Positions 55,949-64,000 of a stretch of DNA of 64,000 nt are shown here, in pieces. This DNA is from Nostocales cyanobacterium Centralia_MAG_434. Its GTDB lineage: Bacteria; Cyanobacteriota; Cyanobacteriia; Cyanobacteriales; Nostocaceae. Position numbers and translations under genes: made by a program. The stretch is taken from NCBI GenBank assembly GCA_021324415.1, contig JAJPJF010000355.1:1-64000 (forward strand). The letters are read 5' to 3'. The notes under the pieces were generated by a model. The model did no database searches. It was given only the letters and a program-made list of their open reading frames with translations, and had not been told where the DNA came from. Numbering within the stretch: the stretch's first letter is position 1; every line of letters starts with the position of its first letter.

Positions 55949-56644
55949 TTATTCGTAGCTTTGGACACTGCGGCGTCGGCGACGTGGTCGTTGTTCTTCT
56001 TGGTCTTCACGCAATCGCCGACTGACTTCGGTGAAGAAATCCCGTTGCAAAAAAGGATAATCACTTACCCACAGTTCGCGACTAGGAATATAGACATCGG
56101 TAATTTCTTCAATGCTGCTCAAATCAGGACGATTAGACATCACTACCATTTCTGCTCTTTGACCACGAGCGATCGCCTTATAATAAACCCGTACTGGCGC
56201 TTTCAAAAGAGCAGTAAATCCTGTATCATCTCCGAGTTCTAAATTAATCCATTTTTCTCTGTTCTCGACAATCACCAAATCACCTTTGTTATTAACGGTT
56301 TCTTGTTTACCGATCAACTCTTCGGTGATCCAAAAATCTAACACTCGACCACGAAAAAAACCGCTGTACTTGTAGCGACGACATTTTGCATTCTTGAGGC
56401 TTGCCCAAAACACTGGTCCCCATAACCAATAAAGAGCAGTAAGGAGCCCTAGCAAAAATATGATTGGACCAAAATCAAGCCCTAACAGAACTTTCACAAA
56501 TAAAACACTTGCAGCAGCTACTACAGAAATTAATAAACGCTGTAAAAAATCTGAAAACTTTCCCCAAAAATACTTGTACTGTGGACCAGTAGCAACTAGA
56601 GGAATGAGTTGTTCAAATTTTTCGCGAGTCAGAGGGATCAGCAT
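55949..56644 (-). CDS. Conserved cyanobacterial membrane protein
   Basis: 231 aa. Two membrane spans (about 36-52 and 57-78) and a C-terminal soluble domain (about 95-205) ending in a basic tail RPRRRRRSVQSYE. Homologues are sometimes labelled phosphate ABC transporter permease, but nothing in the sequence supports that. Function unknown. 35 bp downstream of dapB on the same strand, possibly co-transcribed. Confidence 0.65.
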   Translation of the reverse strand: MLIPLTREKFEQLIPLVATGPQYKYFWGKFSDFLQRLLISVVAAASVLFVKVLLGLDFGPIIFLLGLLTALYWLWGPVFWASLKNAKCRRYKYSGFFRGRVLDFWITEELIGKQETVNNKGDLVIVENREKWINLELGDDTGFTALLKAPVRVYYKAIARGQRAEMVVMSNRPDLSSIEEITDVYIPSRELWVSDYPFLQRDFFTEVSRRLREDQEEQRPRRRRRSVQSYE

Positions 56645-56679
56645 AACGGATTTAGAATTAGAGATTTGGGATGATAAAT

Positions 56680-57510
56680 TTACATTATTTTTTCTAATCC
56701 ATATACTAACGACTTTAGCGAGAGGACTTTACGAATTGCTAGTAGGACTCCTGGCATATAGCAAGCGCGATCGCTTGTATCATGTCGGAGAGTATAAATT
56801 TGACCTGGTGCGCCAAAAATCACTTCTTGATGGGCAATCAATCCTGGTAAACGCACACTGTGAATCCGAATCCCTTCTCCTGCGAGAGAACCTCTAGCTC
56901 CTGCTAACTTTTCTGTCTCTTCCACAATAGCATGGTTAAAAGTTTTACCCATATCTGCCAGCATCTGTGCAGTTTGAATTGCTGTACCACTGGGAGCATC
57001 AGCTTTTTGATTATGATGGAGTTCAATAATTTCCACATGGTCAAAATATTGAGATGCTGTTAGTGCAGCTTGTTGCAATAGCACCATACCAATTGAGAAG
57101 TTAGGAATCAGGAGGCATCCTGTACTTGCTTTATCGGCAAATTCTGCTAGGTCTTGAATCTGTTCTGGACTTAAACCTGTGGTACCTACAACAGGACGGA
57201 TACCATAGGCGATCGCACTACGAATGTTGTCATATACCGTATCAGGATGGGTAAAATCAACCATTACAGCTAACTGTTTGTTACCCGCTGCAAATGCCAA
57301 CATCGGCTCTAGTTGATCAGTAATCGGAATTTCTAATGGTTCACTTAAACCGGCAAGTTCCCCAGCATCTTTACCTTGGTGTTCAGGGTTTTTGTCAATT
57401 GCACCCACCAGATCCATATCTGGTGCTTGCGCGACTGCTTTAACAACCTCACGGCCCATTTTTCCGGCGGCACCGTTGATCACAACTGGGATAGGAGTTT
57501 GATTCGCCAT
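56680..57510 (-). CDS. dapB: 4-hydroxy-tetrahydrodipicolinate reductase DapB
   Basis: 276 aa from [10 protein letters not shown], chosen because it places the nucleotide loop [11 protein letters not shown] near the N-terminus; a longer frame to 57540 adds ten residues. Substrate motif [15 protein letters not shown]. It makes tetrahydrodipicolinate for lysine and diaminopimelate, consistent with the DAP-type MurE at 14.6 kb. Confidence 0.95.
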   Translation of the reverse strand: MANQTPIPVVINGAAGKMGREVVKAVAQAPDMDLVGAIDKNPEHQGKDAGELAGLSEPLEIPITDQLEPMLAFAAGNKQLAVMVDFTHPDTVYDNIRSAIAYGIRPVVGTTGLSPEQIQDLAEFADKASTGCLLIPNFSIGMVLLQQAALTASQYFDHVEIIELHHNQKADAPSGTAIQTAQMLADMGKTFNHAIVEETEKLAGARGSLAGEGIRIHSVRLPGLIAHQEVIFGAPGQIYTLRHDTSDRACYMPGVLLAIRKVLSLKSLVYGLEKIM

Positions 57511-57769
57511 AATTTTGAGAAATGTTTTTTCAATCATCAAGGGAATTGTAGAGCTAGTGGGGAAGCCACGGAACTAGACTCGTGCTAAGTTAGTCGTTGA
57601 CTTCAACTTGCTATTGCATTGCAAGTCTTTCACTAGTTTGGTTGTACAAGGACTGCAAGTACTTCCTGAAATCTATTAGTTGATTTAGTATAGAATTTGT
57701 CGGTCATCAACCAAATAATGTGAAAACATAAATAGCTTCAAAACCGTATTCACATATTTTCCGAAATTG

Positions 57770-58135
57770 ATGAATAAAAGATTTCTTCTGACCTTACTTT
57801 CTAGTCAAATAGTGTTTGGGTCTGTCATGTCTATGGTGATGATGACCAAACCAGCTCACGCAACTCCATCAATCAATCAGGTAGGGACACATAAAGCGTG
57901 TGTAGAACACCCCCACTCTGCAACACATCAGCTGGTGTGTATCAGAGTGAGTAATACTCCCGCTCGTACACCCAATCAACAGGTGAGTGTAACCTCATCT
58001 CAACCAAATCAAATTGCTGAGTTACAATTCACTGATCAAGAGAGTGATGAGGCTATCAAGCTATTTGGTTGTGATTGCCCACGCTGTATAAATGCTGTAC
58101 GCCAGCTACATAACATGGCTCCTATGCCAGTTTAG
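57770..58135 (+). CDS. Small secreted Cys-containing protein
   Basis: 121 aa. Signal peptide about 1-31 (ending PAHA). The mature protein has HKACVEHPHSATHQLVCI and, near the C-terminus, FGCDCPRCINAVRQL with three clustered Cys that could bind metal or form disulfides. No family recognised. ATG 57770 chosen over TTG 57767. A hairpin follows the gene. Confidence 0.6.
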   Translation: MNKRFLLTLLSSQIVFGSVMSMVMMTKPAHATPSINQVGTHKACVEHPHSATHQLVCIRVSNTPARTPNQQVSVTSSQPNQIAELQFTDQESDEAIKLFGCDCPRCINAVRQLHNMAPMPV

Positions 58136-58160
58136 CAAACCGTAGCAGTTTACAGTTAGC

Positions 58161-58190
58161 CAAAAAAGCCAGAGAATGTATTCTCTGGCT
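58161..58190 (-). terminator. Terminator of psaK
   Basis: Stem AGCCAGAGAA / TTCTCTGGCT with a TGTA loop. On the minus strand it is followed by TTTTTTG, so it terminates psaK; it may also stop the converging small gene. Confidence 0.75.
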
Positions 58191-58238
58191 AACTATTATG
58201 CAAAAAACTTTCAGTACAGGTCAAAGAGCAAACAGCAA

Positions 58239-58499
58239 CTAAAGTCTACCCAGGTTATGCAATCCTAAGATGGTTCCGACGCCTAAGATATGACCAAACG
58301 AGGTTGTTGCCAATAGTGCAGGTAAACCAAAACCACCGAAGAATTGAGACGATGGCAGTTCTGGACCAGAATTAGGGTATTTGATCGTAGCTTTGCCAAA
58401 GGCAATAGCAATGATATTGGCGATAACCATGATGATCGCAACTGTTGGGCTCCAATTCAAGGGTGTGGTTGCAGCAGCGAGTAGAGTAGATGTTATCAA
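58239..58499 (-). CDS. psaK: Photosystem I subunit PsaK
   Basis: 86 aa with two membrane helices (WSPTVAIIMVIANIIAIAFG and PALLATTSFGHILGVGTILG) and the loop FGKATIKYPNSGPELPS typical of PsaK, the peripheral PSI subunit involved in antenna association. AAGGAG 10 nt before the ATG. Monocistronic with its own terminator. Confidence 0.95.
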   Translation of the reverse strand: MITSTLLAAATTPLNWSPTVAIIMVIANIIAIAFGKATIKYPNSGPELPSSQFFGGFGLPALLATTSFGHILGVGTILGLHNLGRL

Positions 58500-58782
58500 C
58501 TGATTTTCTCCTTAAAAAACTTGTGAATCAACAAAAAATCTCATGTCAATTACTTATCAAAAAAATCCTTACAGAAGTAGCATTTCGTATTTATAGTTAA
58601 TATTTTTTGTAAATACTTAATGTAAACATATAGCGCTCCTAAATAATTCGTAGGGGTAGAGAAACCCAGTTTCTCAAAGAACGGGTTTATGGAGCTTGGA
58701 ATTTTCATAAATCAAATAGGACTGCTATAGCCATCCCCTCTGACTTAATAAATGATAGCTGATAACCTGAAATTCCAGAGAA

Positions 58783-60036
58783 TCACCGAGTTTTGTGATT
58801 ATCGGGTAATTTGATAAATGTGAGATTTATGCCTAGTAGTCTACCACTTGGATCTAAGATTGGTAGGACATGAATGTCTAGATAAATTGTGCTTTGTTCA
58901 CTGACCCACTCTATATTTTTCCTGTTAAGCGGGTAGCAATTAAGAGATAGCTGTCTAATAAAAGTCCACGAATCTACAACTTGTCCCATTTTTAAATTTT
59001 GCAATCGCGCACCTATATCGTTGTCGGTCAAACCAAACAGCATATAGGCTTGTTTGTTAGCAACAAGCAGATGATTGCTAGAATCTATTGCTAGCTGAGC
59101 AAAAGGACTAGTCCCGAAAGCTGCTTGCCAAGTAGGGATTTGAAGCGTTATGGGAGTAACTGCTTTTTTACCGCGAGTTTGGCGTCGGAGTAACACGTAA
59201 TCTTCTAAAGAAAGATTCTTCCCTTTAGTAAAAACACGATGCTTTAGACTTATTGGAGTGAAGATTTGCCTGCTACTAGTTACGCTTTCTGCGTTGCCTA
59301 AAAAGAGGAAGCCGTCATCATTCAACGCCATATGAAAGCGCATGAGAATAGTTGCTTGGCTTTCGGGTTGAAAATATATCAGCACATTGCGGCATACCAG
59401 TAGGTCAATTTTGGAGATAGGCGCATTCACAACTAAGTCATGGTGACTAAATACTATTGACTGACGCAGTTTGGAGTGAAAAACATAGCGCTGCTTAGTT
59501 TGCTCAAAATATTTGGACACTAAGTAAGTTGGAATACCTGCTCCCGTTATCTCATTTTTGCTATAGCTGCCTTGCCGCGCTTGAGTAAGCGCATCTTCAT
59601 CTATATCTGTTGCAAAAATTTGCACTCTCTGCAAATATTGCTCGATGCCAAGAGCTTCAGCTAACAACATAACTAGTGTGTACGCTTCCTGTCCGCAAGC
59701 ACAACCAGCACTCCACACCCGGATTCTCTGATCGGAATTCTTATTTGCAATGATTTGGGGGATGATTGTGCTAGCCAGATACTCCCAGTAATCGTAATCA
59801 CGAAAAAAGCAAGAATTATTAATTAAAACGGTGTTAATTAGCTCAACGCACTCTTGAGAGTTCTGCTGCAAATATTCCAAGTAGTTTCCATAGTTCTCGA
59901 TTCCTAACTGTTGCATTCGGTATTGGAATCGCCGCATCAAAGTACCACGTTTGTAAGCCGTTAAATTATAGCCACATATTTGCTTGACGCCATTTAATAA
60001 AGCTTCAAACTCTACATCATACTGTAGTGTATTCAT
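58783..60036 (-). CDS. CheR-type methyltransferase with C-terminal PAS domain
   Basis: 417 aa. N-terminal CheR all-alpha domain (about 8-60, GYNLTAYKRGTLMRRFQYRM), SAM-binding domain (about 75-275; IRVWSAGCACGQEAYT and LVCRNVLIYF) and a PAS-like domain (about 300-415). In chemotaxis-like systems it methylates glutamates of receptors, but no CheB or receptor gene is adjacent; such stand-alone CheR-PAS proteins occur in cyanobacteria. Target unknown. Confidence 0.9.
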   Translation of the reverse strand: MNTLQYDVEFEALLNGVKQICGYNLTAYKRGTLMRRFQYRMQQLGIENYGNYLEYLQQNSQECVELINTVLINNSCFFRDYDYWEYLASTIIPQIIANKNSDQRIRVWSAGCACGQEAYTLVMLLAEALGIEQYLQRVQIFATDIDEDALTQARQGSYSKNEITGAGIPTYLVSKYFEQTKQRYVFHSKLRQSIVFSHHDLVVNAPISKIDLLVCRNVLIYFQPESQATILMRFHMALNDDGFLFLGNAESVTSSRQIFTPISLKHRVFTKGKNLSLEDYVLLRRQTRGKKAVTPITLQIPTWQAAFGTSPFAQLAIDSSNHLLVANKQAYMLFGLTDNDIGARLQNLKMGQVVDSWTFIRQLSLNCYPLNRKNIEWVSEQSTIYLDIHVLPILDPSGRLLGINLTFIKLPDNHKTR

Positions 60037-60428
60037 GCTAAATTTTATTGGAGTGACTTAAATAGACACCCAAGCATTGGCTGTCTAAGTGGAAGATTCT
60101 TTTCTTAACAGTAAACACATTATTCTTATTAAATTTATTAAGTTTTTCTTAAGAATCAGCACCAACCAGTTGTATCAATTTTGATGAGATATTTTTGTTC
60201 TGCATATATTCAGTGCTGAAATTCGTCATTGTTAAACCTGGTTATGAATTGTGTTTGTAAACATTTTGTAGTTAGAACACGAATCCCTGTACAGACGTGG
60301 CATTGCTACGTCTCTACACACCACAATGCTCCCCCACTCCCCTCTCAATTACGCCCATAGTTCTGGCTAATAGCAGTGAGAGTATGTCACACTCAAAGTG
60401 AGTCAATTGTTTTCCGCGTGCGTGTATT
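60037..60428. promoter_or_regulatory. Divergent intergenic region cheR-like / sufE
   Basis: 392 bp. It contains TAGACA/TGTCTA (60063-60088) and an imperfect dispersed palindrome GTACAGACGTGGCA/TGCTACGTCTCTAC (60290-60317). No gene seen. Confidence 0.5.
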
Positions 60429-60863
60429 ATGTCCTCTACCATAGATTCCTTGCCTCCAAACCTTGCCAAGATTGTTCAACGCTTCCAACGTGCTTCTGAG
60501 CCGAAGCGGCGTTATGAACAGTTGATTTGGTATGGTCAGCGGCTTAAGGCATTTCCAGAATCTGATAAAGTACCGGAGAACAAAGTTGCTGGCTGTGTTT
60601 CCCAGGTTTATATCACTGCCGCTTTGGAAGATGGTAAGGTGATATTCCAAGGTGATTCTGATTCTCAATTAACTAAGGGGTTAGTAGGACTTTTGGTTGA
60701 AGGGTTAAATGGACTCACTCCCTCTGAAATTGTGCAACTCACTCCTGATTTTATTCAAGAAACTGGGCTGAATGTTAGCCTGACTCCTTCCCGCGCCAAT
60801 GGCTTCTACAACATTTTTAAAACCATGCAAAAACAGGCGTTGGAATCTTCCGTTAATGTCTAA
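60429..60863 (+). CDS. sufE: SufE family sulfur-acceptor protein
   Basis: 144 aa. It accepts persulfide sulfur from SufS for Fe-S cluster assembly. The catalytic Cys is in KVAGCVSQVYI (about residue 54). Full domain from PNLAKIVQRFQRASEPKRRYEQLIWYG. Followed 19 bp later by an alpha/beta hydrolase gene, probably one operon. Confidence 0.92.
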   Translation: MSSTIDSLPPNLAKIVQRFQRASEPKRRYEQLIWYGQRLKAFPESDKVPENKVAGCVSQVYITAALEDGKVIFQGDSDSQLTKGLVGLLVEGLNGLTPSEIVQLTPDFIQETGLNVSLTPSRANGFYNIFKTMQKQALESSVNV

Positions 60864-60882
60864 TGGCAAATGGTGATTCGAA

Positions 60883-61791
60883 ATGTCAACTGATTTATTA
60901 TCTACATCCACCACGACTGAACTTGGTGGAACTGTGCAAGAATACATCTGGAACTGGGAAAACCAGCAGATCCGCGTTGTATATGAAACTCTAGGTACAG
61001 GTTCACCGCTGTTGCTGTTACCAGCTTTTAGCACCGTTTCTATGCGTTCAGAAATGGGCGAAATCGGTAAGCTGCTATCTCCCTACTTTCAAGTTATAGC
61101 AGTGGACTGGCCTGGATTTGGTCAATCATCACGTCCTGCAGTACAGTATGAACCAGCAATATATCACCAATTTTTAGAGAACTTTATCACCTCTGTATTC
61201 AAAACAAATGTGGCAGTTATTGCTGCAGGTCACAGCGCTGCTTATGTTTTACAGCTAGCCAAAAAAGAGCCTACCGTATTTTCCCGTATTGTCCTGGTAG
61301 CTCCGACTTGGCGTGGTCCTCTACCCACTATGGGGGTGAATCAGCAGATAGCGGGAATGTTCAGAGAGTTAGTGCGATCGCCGATTCTTGGACAAACTCT
61401 TTATAAACTCAACACTGTACCCTCTTTCTTAAGTTTCATGTACCGTAGCCATGTCTACGTTGATTCTGCTAGACTGACACCTAGCTTTATTCAGTACAAA
61501 TGGCGCAACACTCAACAACCAGGAGCACGATTTGCTCCCGCTGCCTTTGTGACTGGTACTCTCGACGCTGTCAAAAACCAAGCTGATTTTCTAGCACTTG
61601 GTCGGGATTTATCCGTCCCCCTAATGGTAGTGATTGGAGAATCCTCTCCCCCAAAATCCCGCGCTGATATGGAAGCTTTAGCAGCCTTACCAGGAGTGCA
61701 ATCAGTAACTCTTCCCGGCGCACTGGGTTTACATGAGGAATACCCCACCGCTGTTGTCGAAGCTGTTAAAAAGTTTTTGTTGTCCCCCTAG
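60883..61791 (+). CDS. Alpha/beta hydrolase
   Basis: 302 aa. Nucleophile elbow AAGHSAAYV with Ser near residue 120, acid region VVIGES and late His in LHEEYP. Cytoplasmic, no signal. It could be an esterase or thioesterase; substrate unknown. Its TAG stop lies in CCCCCTAGTCC, the first unit of the following repeat. Confidence 0.85.
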   Translation: MSTDLLSTSTTTELGGTVQEYIWNWENQQIRVVYETLGTGSPLLLLPAFSTVSMRSEMGEIGKLLSPYFQVIAVDWPGFGQSSRPAVQYEPAIYHQFLENFITSVFKTNVAVIAAGHSAAYVLQLAKKEPTVFSRIVLVAPTWRGPLPTMGVNQQIAGMFRELVRSPILGQTLYKLNTVPSFLSFMYRSHVYVDSARLTPSFIQYKWRNTQQPGARFAPAAFVTGTLDAVKNQADFLALGRDLSVPLMVVIGESSPPKSRADMEALAALPGVQSVTLPGALGLHEEYPTAVVEAVKKFLLSP

Positions 61792-61970
61792 TCCCCCTAG
61801 TCCACGCCAGTTGCTCCACTTGGGGAGACCCCAAGACCGCACTGGCTCCCCCAGTCCCCCTTGTCCCCCCTGTCCTCCTTGTCCTCCCTAGTCCACGCCA
61901 GTTGCTCCACTTGGGGAGACCCCTGCGTACCCGTCACTGGCTCCCCCAGTCCCCCCAGTTCCCCTTCCCT
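61788..61970. repeat. Composite repeat cluster before the COG0523 gene
   Basis: Two palindromic modules, 61801-61850 (variant) and 61891-61945 (identical to 52064-52118), separated and flanked by TTGTCCCCC, CTAGTCCCC and CAGTCCCCC units. Confidence 0.9.
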
Positions 61971-62061
61971 GATTCATTGGGACAAAAAGCCAACACAAAA
62001 AAATAAAAGCATTTATTATGGGTGATGGTTATCTAAATGTAAAAGAAGAGGCATTTAGGCT

Positions 62062-63045
62062 ATGGTAGCTGATGCAACCTTGGATTCAGTTCCTGTGACT
62101 GTTCTCACTGGCTATTTAGGAGCAGGCAAAACAACACTTCTGAATCGTATCCTCACCTACGAACATGGCAAAAAAGTTGCTGTTATTGTCAACGAATTCG
62201 GGGAAGTTGGTATTGATAATCAATTGGTTATCGATACAGATGAGGAAATTTTTGAAATGAACAATGGCTGCATCTGCTGTACGGTACGCGGCGATCTGAT
62301 TCGGATCATTGGAAACTTGCTAAAGCGCCGGAATAAATTCGATCATTTGGTTATAGAAACAACCGGACTCGCTGATCCTGCACCAGTGATTCAAACATTC
62401 TTTGTAGATGAAGATATGCAGGCAAAGCTAGAACTCGATGCAGTGGTGACAGTGGTAGATGCTAAGCATATCTGGCAACATTGGGATGCAGATGAAGCGC
62501 AGGAGCAAATTGCTTTTGCTGATGTGATTTTATTGAATAAAACGGATTTGGTAACGCCAGAACAACTTGATGAATTAGAAAAGCGGATTCGAGGGATGAA
62601 TGCTTTGGCTAAAATCCAGAGAACACGTAATGCAGAAGTGTCAATGGATACACTGCTGGGTGTAAAAGCTTTTGACCTGAATCGTGCTTTGGAAATTGAC
62701 CCCGATTTCTTGGGTGAAGATGCTCACCAACACGATGAAAGCGTGTATTCTGTGGCTTTAGTTGAACAAGGCACACTTGATGGGGAAAAATTACAAAACT
62801 GGATGGCAGAGTTACTTAGGACTCAAGGACCAGATATCTTCCGGATGAAAGGCATTTTGAATATTGCTGGGGAAGATAACCGTTTTGTGTTTCAAGGAGT
62901 GCATATGTTGTTTGACGGTAAGCCTGATCGTCCTTGGAAATCTGGCGAAACCCGTAAAAATGAACTCGTCTTCATCGGTCGTAATCTTGATGAAGCCAAA
63001 CTGAGACAAGATTTTCTAGCGTGTATGGCAGAAGTAGCGAGTTAG
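62062..63045 (+). CDS. COG0523/CobW-family GTPase
   Basis: 327 aa G3E GTPase, thought to be a metal (zinc, cobalt or nickel) chaperone. Walker A GYLGAGKTTLLNRIL, metal-binding GCICCTVRGDL, Walker B region ETTGLADP and NKTDLV. C-terminal CobW_C domain from about 225. A small His cluster (DAHQHD) precedes it. I see no clear Zur box upstream. It is followed closely by a WD40 protein, as in some zinc-responsive cyanobacterial loci, so zinc homeostasis is plausible but unproven. Confidence 0.88.
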   Translation: MVADATLDSVPVTVLTGYLGAGKTTLLNRILTYEHGKKVAVIVNEFGEVGIDNQLVIDTDEEIFEMNNGCICCTVRGDLIRIIGNLLKRRNKFDHLVIETTGLADPAPVIQTFFVDEDMQAKLELDAVVTVVDAKHIWQHWDADEAQEQIAFADVILLNKTDLVTPEQLDELEKRIRGMNALAKIQRTRNAEVSMDTLLGVKAFDLNRALEIDPDFLGEDAHQHDESVYSVALVEQGTLDGEKLQNWMAELLRTQGPDIFRMKGILNIAGEDNRFVFQGVHMLFDGKPDRPWKSGETRKNELVFIGRNLDEAKLRQDFLACMAEVAS

Positions 63046-63054
63046 GAGTTAGGA

Positions 63055-64000
63055 GTGAAGAGTGAGGAATTTGAGAAAGCCTATTCGGGGACGCTTTCAG
63101 ATTATGTGACTGCGATCGCTTGGTCCCCAACAGGTACAGATCTAGCAGTGACTTCTGCAGCTGGAGAGGTTGTGCTGTGGCAAGATGGCAATTTAACCAC
63201 TCTGCAGACTGGGAAGAGTGAATCAGTTGACTGCGTTGCTTTTTCTCACAATGGTCAGTTATTAGCTGTTGGTGGACAAGACGGACAGGTGAAAATATGG
63301 CGAGATAACGAATTAATCGCTACCTTGGAAAATTCCCCAGCATGGGTTGATAAGCTTGCTTGGAGTCCTCATAGAAATTGGCTGGCTGTTGGCTTAGGTC
63401 GCAAGGTTCTAGTTTGGGACGCCGATACTCGTGAAACTATCGTTCAATTGAATTTCGAGGCGTCTTCCGTATTCGGTATTGATTGGCGTTGCGATGGTCA
63501 ATATCTTGCCATTGGTGGTTATCGGGGAGTCAAGGTATGGAATTGCCAAGCTTGGAATGATAAGCCATATATTCTAGATATCCCTACAGCGACTTTGGCG
63601 ATCGCTTGGTCGCCAGAAGGCAAATTTTTGGCGGCTGGTAATCTAGATCAAACTCTCGTAGTGGTTGAATGGAATAACCCTGAACCTTGGGTGATGCGAG
63701 GCTTTCCTGGCAAAATTCGCCAACTTGCATGGTCACAACCAGCTTCCTCACAAGGTGCGCCACTGCTAGCTTCCTGCAGTGTTGATGGGGTAATCGTGTG
63801 GGAAAAACAGACGGATGACTCTTTGGGTTGGGAAGCCAGAGTGTTAACCAATCATGTGGATGTGATTCATGCGATCGGCTTTGCACCTAAAAGCTTCCTC
63901 CTTGCTTCCGCTGGTGCTGATGGCTGGATTTGTCTTTGGCAAGATGCTTCCCAAGTCTCACAAATTCTTACAGGTGTGTCATCCGGATTTTCTTGCTTGG
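63055..64000 (+). CDS. WD40 repeat protein, incomplete at window end
   Basis: An open frame of 315 codons from GTG 63055 to the window edge. Recurrent blades of the form VTAIAWSPTGTDLAVTSA...VVLWQDG, VDCVAFSHNGQLLAVGGQDGQVKIW and IDWRCDGQYLAIGGYRGVKVW (about seven visible) predict a beta-propeller. The start lies in STRR DNA: GTTAGGAGTTAGGAGTGAAG supplies the stop of the preceding gene, the Shine-Dalgarno AGGAG and this GTG. Only 9 bp from the COG0523 gene, so co-transcribed. Confidence 0.85.
   Translation, partial: MKSEEFEKAYSGTLSDYVTAIAWSPTGTDLAVTSAAGEVVLWQDGNLTTLQTGKSESVDCVAFSHNGQLLAVGGQDGQVKIWRDNELIATLENSPAWVDKLAWSPHRNWLAVGLGRKVLVWDADTRETIVQLNFEASSVFGIDWRCDGQYLAIGGYRGVKVWNCQAWNDKPYILDIPTATLAIAWSPEGKFLAAGNLDQTLVVVEWNNPEPWVMRGFPGKIRQLAWSQPASSQGAPLLASCSVDGVIVWEKQTDDSLGWEARVLTNHVDVIHAIGFAPKSFLLASAGADGWICLWQDASQVSQILTGVSSGFSCL

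Noticed and set aside
58560-58640. HLR1-like (RpaB) site upstream of psaK with two TTTACA words
   Set aside because: The two words are separated by 7 bases instead of the expected 4, and the region is AT-rich.
62000-62061. Zur box upstream of the COG0523 GTPase (TGATGGTTATC)
   Set aside because: Only part of the 7-1-7 palindrome TGATAATNATTATCA is matched.
1-64000. tRNA, rRNA, tmRNA or RNase P genes
   Set aside because: None was recognised in the gaps by eye. A covariance-model search would be needed to exclude a divergent small RNA.

Overview
The window comes from a cyanobacterium, most likely a filamentous, heterocyst-forming Nostocales strain. Evidence: a complete beta-carboxysome locus, PsaK and PsbY, NtcA, cyanobacterial pilMNOQ, more than 20 copies of the HIP1 octamer GCGATCGC, and abundant short tandemly repeated sequences (STRR heptamers such as TTAGGAG or GGGGTGT, and a 9-nt GGACAAGGN minisatellite) typical of Nostocales intergenic DNA. 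Genus cannot be fixed from sequence alone.

Layout: 0.1-13.7 kb is housekeeping (DUF3084 protein, ntcA, fabI-hisB, an ABC ATPase, a polysaccharide-export protein, a DUF1400 hydrolase, an SPFH protein, folP, tpiA, a dynamin/Era-like GTPase). 14-21.8 kb holds a glutaredoxin-like protein, murE, two sensor-kinase-like proteins (one lacking its phospho-acceptor His), a SAM hydroxide adenosyltransferase family protein and a pentapeptide-repeat protein. 21.9-34 kb is the CO2-concentrating island: ccmK2-ccmK1-ccmL-ccmM-ccmN-ccmO on the minus strand, and divergently ndhF3-ndhD3-cupA, the inducible high-affinity CO2-uptake NDH-1 module. The 629-bp spacer between them carries LysR-type operator-like dyads. 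At 34.2-36.1 kb an apparently intact IS200/IS605-family element with divergent tnpB (RNA-guided nuclease) and tnpA (Y1 HUH transposase) sits inside a decayed small gene directly downstream of cupA. 36.3-46.2 kb: map, a cupredoxin plus a double-domain M16 peptidase, a VOC protein, a zinc-ribbon protein, a stand-alone gamma-carbonic anhydrase, psbY, folC, a sugar-binding lipoprotein. 46.3-52 kb: pilM-pilN-pilO and pilQ (type IV pilus). 52-64 kb: small membrane proteins, a Uma2 pseudogene, a TPM protein, cobH, dapB, psaK, cheR, sufE, a hydrolase, a COG0523 GTPase and an incomplete WD40 protein running off the end.

The most unusual signals are: (1) repeat DNA that has been captured by genes, including an in-frame repeat insertion inside the M16 peptidase and several genes whose stop or start codon lies in STRR DNA; (2) the TnpB element, for which the empty site, a likely TAM and the native guide can be read directly; (3) a histidine kinase with Gln at the phospho-acceptor position; (4) an internal ribosome binding site in ccmM matching the short CcmM form; (5) a 34-codon membrane-peptide ORF followed by a terminator. 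I found no CRISPR array, tRNA or rRNA, and no wholly novel multi-gene system.
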